The position numbers and the translations under genes are program-made. Shown here piece by piece: positions 23,872-29,793 of a stretch of DNA of 29,793 nucleotides. The stretch covers positions 1 through 29,793 of the forward strand of contig CALMSY010000009.1 in assembly GCA_937872475.1 (NCBI GenBank). The letters run 5' to 3'. Source of the stretch: 67-14 sp020438345 (GTDB taxonomy: Bacteria; Actinomycetota; Thermoleophilia; Solirubrobacterales; 70-9). Under the pieces are notes generated by a model. The model saw only the letters and a list, made by a program, of their open reading frames with translations. It ran no database searches and was not told where the DNA came from. Numbering within the stretch: position 1 is the first letter of the stretch; each line of letters starts with the position of its first letter.

Positions 23872-24780
23872 ATGGAATCCTCCTCCCTCCAGCACACCCT
23901 CACCGAGCGCGGACCTCTGCGCGCTGCCCTCAAGACTGCCCGGCCGCAGGAATGGGTCAAGAACGTTCTGGTTTTCGCCGGGGTCATTTTTTCCGGCCAG
24001 CTCGACGACACCTGGGCGATCGGCCAGGCGCTGATCACCTTTGCCTGCTTTTGCGCGATCTCCAGCGCCGGCTACTTCATCAACGACCTCAACGATGTCG
24101 AGCTTGACCGCCAACATCCGAAAAAGCGCTTCCGGCCGATCGCTGCCGGCCAACTTTCGATCGGTGTCGCCTGGGTTGTCTCGGCTGTACTGGCGATAGG
24201 GGCAGTTGCGGTTGCCTTTGGTGTCGTCAACTGGCAGGTGGGGTGCATGGTGGCCGGCTACGGCGTGATCCAGGTTGGCTACAGCTTCGGTCTCAAACAG
24301 ATCGTGATCATTGACGTAATGACCCTCGCCACGCTCTTCATCCTTCGGGTGATGGCGGGTGCCGAAGCAGTAGATGCCCACGCTTCCGAGTGGCTGATCC
24401 TCTGCACAGGAATGCTTGCCTGCTTCCTGGGATTCACCAAGCGACGCCAGGAAGCCGTTTCGGAACTCCACGAAGGAACCAGCAGCCGACCCGTGCTCGA
24501 GCACTACTCGCTGCCGTTCCTCGATCAGATGGTTGCCATGGTCACGACCGGGACCGTGGTCAGCTACGCGATCTACACGGTCAACTCGCCACTCGCCGGC
24601 TCCGAGATGATGCTGACCATCCCTCCGGTCGTCTACGGAATCTTCCGTTACCTCTACCTGATCTATGACCGCTCGGATGACCGTTCGACCGCAGCAATCG
24701 TGGCCGGAGACCGGGGAGTAATCATCGCCGGGGCAATCTTCGTCGCCGTGGCCCTGATCGTCCTTTACGCCTTCGACTGA
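23872..24780 (+). CDS. ubiA: Decaprenyl-phosphate phosphoribosyltransferase-like UbiA prenyltransferase
   Basis: 302 residues from the ATG at 23872, the same length as the mycobacterial enzyme. A TTG at 23815 would add 19 residues without support. It is an integral membrane protein with about eight or nine hydrophobic segments. The family signatures are RPQEWVKNVLVFAG, the Mg-binding NDLNDVELDRQHPKKRFRP (about 80-100), GYSFGLKQIVIIDV and FLGFTKRRQE. The known enzyme moves 5-phosphoribose from PRPP to decaprenyl phosphate, the first step toward decaprenyl-phosphoryl ribose or arabinose for wall glycans. Whether this organism uses C50 prenyl and makes arabinan is not shown. The ATG has no strong ribosome site. 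The gene lies between the two giant DUF11 genes, after tandem hairpins, so it probably has its own promoter. Confidence 0.9.
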   Translation: MESSSLQHTLTERGPLRAALKTARPQEWVKNVLVFAGVIFSGQLDDTWAIGQALITFACFCAISSAGYFINDLNDVELDRQHPKKRFRPIAAGQLSIGVAWVVSAVLAIGAVAVAFGVVNWQVGCMVAGYGVIQVGYSFGLKQIVIIDVMTLATLFILRVMAGAEAVDAHASEWLILCTGMLACFLGFTKRRQEAVSELHEGTSSRPVLEHYSLPFLDQMVAMVTTGTVVSYAIYTVNSPLAGSEMMLTIPPVVYGIFRYLYLIYDRSDDRSTAAIVAGDRGVIIAGAIFVAVALIVLYAFD

Positions 24781-24840
24781 TCCCACGCCCAGGCGGCAAC
24801 ACTGCCCTCTTCGCAGGCTTTCATTCGCTTCACCCTGGAT

Positions 24841-24868
24841 TTGACAGATGCGCCCGAATCTGTAGAGT
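24841..24868 (+). promoter_or_regulatory. Predicted promoter for the second DUF11 gene
   Basis: A perfect TTGACA (24841-24846), a 16-bp spacer and TAGAGT (24863-24868) lie about 210 bp before the start codon. This would give a leader of about 200 nt. Confidence 0.6.
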
Positions 24869-24874
24869 TACTGG

Positions 24875-25070
24875 CCCATTGAACACGGGAGACGGGTTCA
24901 GGACTGTTTCGAGAACCGGCTGGATGCCGGGGGTCCTGAGAAAAACCCTGTAAGTTGCCAAAACTCGAACTCAGCGGCAACTGACCGGGCCTTTGAGGCT
25001 TTCCCACCGTTCGCACCAGGCCAATTGGAAATTGACCGGGTACCGATTTCGGTGACCCACACAGAAAGTC
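24875..25070 (+). promoter_or_regulatory. Structured 5' leader of unknown class
   Basis: CAGGAC (24899-24904) pairs with GTCCTG (24933-24938) around an inner hairpin CCGGC/GCCGG (24916-24930). An A-rich joint AGAAAAACCC follows, then a GTTGCC/GGCAAC hairpin (24954-24981). I could not fit it to TPP, SAM, cobalamin, c-di-GMP or ydaO riboswitches. It ends before the GGAGAAGA ribosome site of the next gene. Confidence 0.4.
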
Positions 25071-25080
25071 TTGGAGAAGA

Positions 25081-28000
25081 ATGAACCCAGTTATTCGTGT
25101 AGTCGTTCGCCTAGTTCTCGTCGTAGCGGTTCTTGCCGCTGGACTTGTTGCAGCGTCACCCGCGCAGGCGGACCGCGCATTCAGCCTGCGTTTCACCGCG
25201 ACGGACACCGGCAGCATCAAGGGCATCGCCAACACGAACATGACTTGCTCCACCGCACCCGGAGCAACTGGCAGCAGCACCTGCGTGAACGCGCGGAACG
25301 CCCCGGTCACGGACTCGATCAACAGTTCGAACGACTGGCGCAACAACAACGCCCACACCAGTGCCTACATCGACGTCGATTCCGATGGCAGCACTTTCAA
25401 TTCTTCGACCGCTAACCAGACCCTCCCCGCAGGGTCCACCGTGCTCTACGCGGCTCTCTACTGGGGTGGGCACTACTCCGGTGCCAGCAGCCCGGCCGAC
25501 GCGAGCAAGCGCAACGAAGTCAAGTTCAAGGTCCCCGGAGCATCGGCTTACCAGACCGTCACCGCCTCCACACTTGATGACGGTGTTGGAAGCAATAGCG
25601 GCCGCTACCAAGCTTTCGCAAACGTAACCAGCCTGATCCAGTCCTTGCCCAACGGTGGCAATGGCACCTACGCGGTCGGCAACATCCAGTCCGCGATCGG
25701 CAGCGACCGCTACGCCGGCTGGAGCCTCATTGTCTCCTACAAGAACCCGAACGAGACGGTCAAGAACATGACCATCTTCGACGGTCTGGTCTCGATTTCC
25801 GGCACGACTTCGGCCAACATTCCGATTTCCGGGTTCCTGACCCCGCCGGCCGGACCGATCAACGCAGAAGTCGGATTCGTCACCTGGGAAGGTGACCTCG
25901 GCATCAGTGGTGACCGGGCCCAGATCAACGGCCAGTACCTTTCCGATGCCCAGCATCCTTCAACCAACTTCTTCGATTCCCGGATCTCGCACAACGGTGT
26001 GCTCTTCACCGACCGCAATCCTTCCTACCCGAACTCTCTGGGTATGGATGCAGCCTGGACTCCCCCGCCACCCGGGGCAATCAGCAACAACCAGACTTCT
26101 GCGACCGTCAGGGTCAGCAGTTCGGGCGATGCATACCTCCCCGGTGTGATCACCTTCCAGGTTGAAGTCTTCTCGCCGAAGATCGATCAGGTGAAGACTG
26201 TGGTCGACGAAAACGGCGGCGATGTCGAGCAGGGTGACGTTCTCACCTACAAGGTTTCCGGCAAGAACAACGGGGACGACGGCACCGCCAACTTCGTGTT
26301 GCGTGATCCGATCCCGCCGAACACGACCTACGTGCCGGGGTCGATCAATGTCACCAAGAACACCAACGCATCAACCGGTGGCAAGACCGACGTCTCCGGC
26401 GACGACATCGCCGAGTACGACTCGGTGAACGACAGGATCATCGCCCGTCTGGGAGAGGGTTCAAATGCTTCGGTCGGTGGCAACGTCAAGCCGGGCAACG
26501 AATACGAAGTGACTTTCCAGGTCACCGTGAACGGTCCGACGCCCAACCCGGTTCTGCCGAATACGGAGCTCACCAATACGGCAACCGCCACCTACTCCAG
26601 CCAGACCACTTCGACACCGCTGACTACGAGCTCGACCGTGAAGTCCACCGTCAAGGCCCCGGATCTGAAGATCCTCAAGGTCCGCAGCGGTGCGCCGTTC
26701 GTGGCCGGTGGAAGCAGCGAGTACACGATCACCGTGAACAACCACGGCAATGCCCAGACCCAGGGTGCCGTCTCGGTCACCGATCCGCTCCCCGCCGGGC
26801 TGACCGCGACTGCGATCAATGCCCCCGGCTGGACCTGCAACAGCGTCCCGGCTTCCTCGCTCTCCTGTTCGCGCAATGACGCCCTCGCGGCCGGCAATGC
26901 CTACCCGCCGATCGTCGTGACCGTCGCCATTGACGGAAGCGTTTCCGAGGAGGTCGAAAACACGTCGACGGTTTCAGGCGGTGGTGACGCGAACCTGAGT
27001 GACAACACTTCGAGCAGCACCAACCCTGTTACGAACGTTGCCGACCTCGAGTTGACAAAGACCGCTTCGAAGGATTCGGTCATCCTCGGTGAGGACTTCA
27101 CCTTCGACCTGACCGTGACGAACCATGGTCCCTCGAAGGCAACCTCGGTGGCGATCACCGACGACCTGCCTGCGGGCCTCAGCTTCGTTTCCGCGACACC
27201 TCCCCCGGGTTGTGCGATTCAGCCGCTCTCGGGAATCCTGGGCTGTGAGATCGGCACGCTGAACAGTGGCGCCAGCCACACCGTCACAGTCACCGTCCAC
27301 GTTGATGGTGATGCCTTCGGCACTATCGTCAACACGGCGACCGTCGGCGCGCAGCAGACCGATCCGAACCCGGACAACAACACCGATTCCGACCAGGTTG
27401 AAGTCGGCTCGGCCGACCTCAAGGTCACAAAGACCCTGAAGTCGCCCGCCTCTCCGGTCACCGGCAGCAATGTCGTCTACGAGGTCACGGTCGAGAACCT
27501 CGGCCCGTCGGATGCGACCGGAGTCGTTCTGGTTGATGCTCTTCCCGCCGGCCTCGACGGAGTAAGCACGAACAAGGCCGAATGTGCGGTCAATGCGCCG
27601 AACGTTGATTGTGCCGTTGGAAACCTTGCCAGCGGTTCGAGTTTCACCGTCGAGATCAGCGGCACAGTCCTGCCCGGGACCGATGAGCTGGTGAACAACG
27701 CTTCCGCGACCGGCAATGAAAACGATCCCGATCTCACCAATAACTCGGACAAGGTCGAAACGCCTGTCACCAAGGCGGCAGACCTCTCGATCGTCAAGAA
27801 TGGGGATCCGTCCCAGGTGCTGCCGGGTGGCACGATTCTCTACACCTTCGTGGTCCATAACGCGGGCCCCGACGAGGCGACCAACGTCGTCGTGACCGAC
27901 ACGCTGCCGGCCGGGCTCACCTACGTTGATGGTGCCCCGGGCTGTTCCGCGAACGGTCAGGTTGTGACCTGCTCGATTCATCCGATTGCCGCCGGGGGTA

Positions 28001-29703
28001 CCAGCCAGACCGGTATCACGGTCAGCGTCGCAGGCAATGCCCACGGCACGATCACCAACTCGGCCCATGTCGGAGGCAATGAACCGGACCCCGACCCGTC
28101 GAACAACGACGACTCGGTCGACACGACGGTCCAGCCCCATGCGGATGTCGAGATCAACAAAACCGCTTCGCCTCTGAACCCGCGTCCCGGTGACACCATC
28201 ACCTACAAGCTGAAGGCCAGGAACAATGGTCCCGACAGCGCGGCGAACGTTGTCGTCACGGACACCCTGCCGGTGGGCGTGACCTTCGTCAGCGCCGACT
28301 CGCCCTGCACCCAGGCTTCAGGCACGGTTACCTGTGAGCTTGGCACCCTTGCCCCCGGGCAGGAGGTCGAACTTGAAGTCAAGGTTACGGTCGACCATTG
28401 GGGCAATGCGGATCCTTCAGCGGACCACCTTCTGGATGTCCAGAAGGTCGAAACCCAGATTGACCTGAACCCGGGTGAGCAGAAGACGATCCAGGCGGTA
28501 TGCCCGTCCGGATACTTCGCATCCGATGGCTCGGTGCGGATCGATCACATCGATCAGGGCACCGGTGACTGGACTGCCCCGCAGGTTCTGGAGTCGCGTG
28601 CTTCGGCACTCGATACCTGGCAGGGCACCGTCCGCAACACCGCTTCCGGCCGTGCCCAGGCCAAGATCTTCGCGGTCTGCATCAAGCAGCAGACCGGTGA
28701 TGAAGGTGGCCACCACCACAACCTGCTGGTCAGCGACCCGGTTACCGTCACAACGTCGGTGGCTGCCGGCAAGACCACCAGGACCCTGCAGTGCGGTCCC
28801 GGTCAGGTTGCGATCCAGCCCGGTTTCATCGCTTCTGTTCCCGGCCATCTGGTCTACAGCCAGCCGGAAGGCAATGGCTGGAAGTTCGTCTATGACACCG
28901 ACGCCAGTGGCACGGCTTCTTTCTCGATCCGCTGCATGACACGCCAGGTCGAGGTCGTCAACGGTCACACCCACGATCTTGCTCTGGAGCGGATCTGGAC
29001 CGAAGCCACCGTTCAGCCCGGTCAGGTGAACGAAGCTCAGCTGACCTGCCCGGACGGCAGCAAGGGCATTGTTGCCGGCTGGGACCTGGATGACGGCCTC
29101 GTTTCACTGGGTAACGATCCGCGTCCGGTGACCAGGGCCTTCAAGCTCTACAACCCGACCGATCATGCCCTCAAGGCCAGACTCAGTCTGCTCTGCCTCG
29201 GCAACCGGACCGGTGGTGAGCATCTGCCACCCAGAACGATCGTCAACACCGCGGCAATTTCCACTTCGACACTGGAATTCAACACCGGGAACAACAGTTC
29301 CACGGCTACCGTCGCAGCGGAAGACACCGACAACTACACCCCGATTGTTGATGATCCGACACCTGACAAGCCGACCCCGAACAACCCGATCGCAACCACG
29401 ATCGTCGGGAAGGGTGTCTCCTATTCGGCCCGCGGAGTCACTTTCACCATCAATTGCTCCGGTCCCTGCAGCGGCACCGCGAAGCTGTTCACGACCAAGA
29501 AGTTGAAGGCCAAGGGCAAGAAGTACCGCAAGGGTACTGTGCTTGCTGCCAAGCGGTACTTCATCGGCCAGGCCGGGACCAGGAAGGTCACGTTGAAGGT
29601 CAGCGGCAAGGGCCGCAGGATCCTGAACAGCGGCAAGGCTAAATTTGCATTGCTGAAGTTGAGTGGAGGGACCAGCAAGGTAGTGAAGGTCGGCCGACGC
29701 TAG
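25081..29703 (+). CDS. Giant secreted DUF11-repeat protein, paralogue with nested CPxG module
   Basis: 1540 residues. The ATG at 25081 follows GGAGAAGA. The signal peptide has core LVLVVAVLAAGLVAA and is cut after AQA (about residue 30). Residues about 31-360 form a beta-rich domain with ALYWGGHYSG and DRYAGWSLIVSY. Six DUF11 repeats follow from about 367; later ones start at motifs such as ADLELTKTASKD, ADLKVTKTLKSP, ADLSIVKNGDPS and ADVEINKTASPL (residue 1021). The sixth is split at about 1111-1384 by a three-unit CPxG block (first Cys1141, last Cys1372) and resumes as RTIVNTAAIS. The basic C-terminal domain (KKLKAKGKKYRKGTVLAAKR) matches the paralogue at 18822. There is no LPXTG or membrane anchor, so surface retention may depend on the basic tail (inference). 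It ends before a strong terminator. Confidence 0.95.
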   Translation: MNPVIRVVVRLVLVVAVLAAGLVAASPAQADRAFSLRFTATDTGSIKGIANTNMTCSTAPGATGSSTCVNARNAPVTDSINSSNDWRNNNAHTSAYIDVDSDGSTFNSSTANQTLPAGSTVLYAALYWGGHYSGASSPADASKRNEVKFKVPGASAYQTVTASTLDDGVGSNSGRYQAFANVTSLIQSLPNGGNGTYAVGNIQSAIGSDRYAGWSLIVSYKNPNETVKNMTIFDGLVSISGTTSANIPISGFLTPPAGPINAEVGFVTWEGDLGISGDRAQINGQYLSDAQHPSTNFFDSRISHNGVLFTDRNPSYPNSLGMDAAWTPPPPGAISNNQTSATVRVSSSGDAYLPGVITFQVEVFSPKIDQVKTVVDENGGDVEQGDVLTYKVSGKNNGDDGTANFVLRDPIPPNTTYVPGSINVTKNTNASTGGKTDVSGDDIAEYDSVNDRIIARLGEGSNASVGGNVKPGNEYEVTFQVTVNGPTPNPVLPNTELTNTATATYSSQTTSTPLTTSSTVKSTVKAPDLKILKVRSGAPFVAGGSSEYTITVNNHGNAQTQGAVSVTDPLPAGLTATAINAPGWTCNSVPASSLSCSRNDALAAGNAYPPIVVTVAIDGSVSEEVENTSTVSGGGDANLSDNTSSSTNPVTNVADLELTKTASKDSVILGEDFTFDLTVTNHGPSKATSVAITDDLPAGLSFVSATPPPGCAIQPLSGILGCEIGTLNSGASHTVTVTVHVDGDAFGTIVNTATVGAQQTDPNPDNNTDSDQVEVGSADLKVTKTLKSPASPVTGSNVVYEVTVENLGPSDATGVVLVDALPAGLDGVSTNKAECAVNAPNVDCAVGNLASGSSFTVEISGTVLPGTDELVNNASATGNENDPDLTNNSDKVETPVTKAADLSIVKNGDPSQVLPGGTILYTFVVHNAGPDEATNVVVTDTLPAGLTYVDGAPGCSANGQVVTCSIHPIAAGGTSQTGITVSVAGNAHGTITNSAHVGGNEPDPDPSNNDDSVDTTVQPHADVEINKTASPLNPRPGDTITYKLKARNNGPDSAANVVVTDTLPVGVTFVSADSPCTQASGTVTCELGTLAPGQEVELEVKVTVDHWGNADPSADHLLDVQKVETQIDLNPGEQKTIQAVCPSGYFASDGSVRIDHIDQGTGDWTAPQVLESRASALDTWQGTVRNTASGRAQAKIFAVCIKQQTGDEGGHHHNLLVSDPVTVTTSVAAGKTTRTLQCGPGQVAIQPGFIASVPGHLVYSQPEGNGWKFVYDTDASGTASFSIRCMTRQVEVVNGHTHDLALERIWTEATVQPGQVNEAQLTCPDGSKGIVAGWDLDDGLVSLGNDPRPVTRAFKLYNPTDHALKARLSLLCLGNRTGGEHLPPRTIVNTAAISTSTLEFNTGNNSSTATVAAEDTDNYTPIVDDPTPDKPTPNNPIATTIVGKGVSYSARGVTFTINCSGPCSGTAKLFTTKKLKAKGKKYRKGTVLAAKRYFIGQAGTRKVTLKVSGKGRRILNSGKAKFALLKLSGGTSKVVKVGRR
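28435..29196 (+). repeat. CPxG triple module, copy 2 (coding)
   Basis: This is the paralogous copy of the 22344-23111 segment. Unit openings are VCPSGYFASDG, QCGPGQVAIQPG (CPxG altered to CGPG) and TCPDGSKGIVAG. The size differs by only 6 bp from copy 1. Confidence 0.88.
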
Positions 29704-29728
29704 TCGACGGTCTCACGCCAGGTAGGGG

Positions 29729-29757
29729 AAGCCCCGGTCGAAAGGCCGGGGCTTTTT
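29729..29757 (+). terminator. Intrinsic terminator after the second DUF11 gene
   Basis: A 9-bp perfect stem (AAGCCCCGG/CCGGGGCTT) with an 8-nt loop runs into TTTTT. It lies 25 bp after the stop codon and is the only textbook rho-independent terminator in the window. Confidence 0.95.
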
Positions 29758-29793
29758 ACTTGCAGGGTTTGAGCTGAACCGTTTGAACTGATC

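Noticed and set aside
24931..24990. TPP riboswitch, because CTGAGA and ACCC occur in order
   Set aside because: The required GAACCTGAT and closing GGCG...GGGA parts are missing, and the downstream gene is not thiamine-related.

Overview
The window is high-GC DNA with dense coding on both strands and the look of an actinobacterial chromosome. The best guess is a member of the Thermoleophilia / Solirubrobacterales side of the phylum, though this is inference from gene content and no rRNA is present. Supporting signs are an E2-E1 fused 2-oxoglutarate dehydrogenase (kgd type), a decaprenyl-phosphate phosphoribosyltransferase of the UbiA family, a c-di-AMP (ydaO) riboswitch ahead of an NlpC/P60 wall hydrolase, giant secreted DUF11 proteins, and secreted proteins with lysine-rich C-terminal tails.

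Left part (1-6090). Positions 1-78 hold 6/12-bp tandem repeats. A leftward block then runs from 5241 to 130: aldo/keto reductase, acyl-CoA dehydrogenase (overlapping by 8 bp), a secreted trypsin-like protease with a histone-H1-like tail, and a secreted beta-propeller-like protein of unknown function. Next, also leftward, is a secreted NlpC/P60-like hydrolase behind a clear c-di-AMP riboswitch. This gene has a good Shine-Dalgarno but no AUG/GUG/UUG start at the proper place, and AUC is the best candidate.

Middle (6090-18570). A short-chain dehydrogenase and aconitase (acnA) run rightward. They face kgd, which runs leftward, across a 596-bp gene-less interval. That interval holds three hairpins, a 22-bp-period tandem repeat and an isolated leftward promoter-like element. 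The kgd product is unusual because one polypeptide carries two lipoyl domains, a subunit-binding domain, the E2 succinyltransferase and the E1 decarboxylase. Divergent from kgd is a two-gene operon with a double-SDR fatty acyl-CoA reductase and an alkyl-DHAP synthase-like flavoprotein. Together they would supply a fatty alcohol and insert it as an ether into a glycerolipid precursor.

Right part (18571-29793). Two paralogous secreted proteins of 1604 and 1540 residues flank the UbiA-family phosphoribosyltransferase gene. Both carry DUF11 repeats, and in both the last DUF11 is interrupted at the same place by a roughly 270-residue block. That block is made of three Cys-bounded CPxG units. Both end in a related basic C-terminal domain. 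The first gene has an AT-rich promoter region with a 22-bp imperfect direct repeat. The second has a TTGACA promoter and a roughly 200-nt structured leader of no class I recognise, and ends at a strong intrinsic terminator.

The most interesting items are the self-contained LD-LD-PSBD-E2-E1 fusion, the nested CPxG module shared by the two giant proteins, the candidate ether-lipid operon, and the riboswitch-controlled hydrolase with an apparent AUC start.
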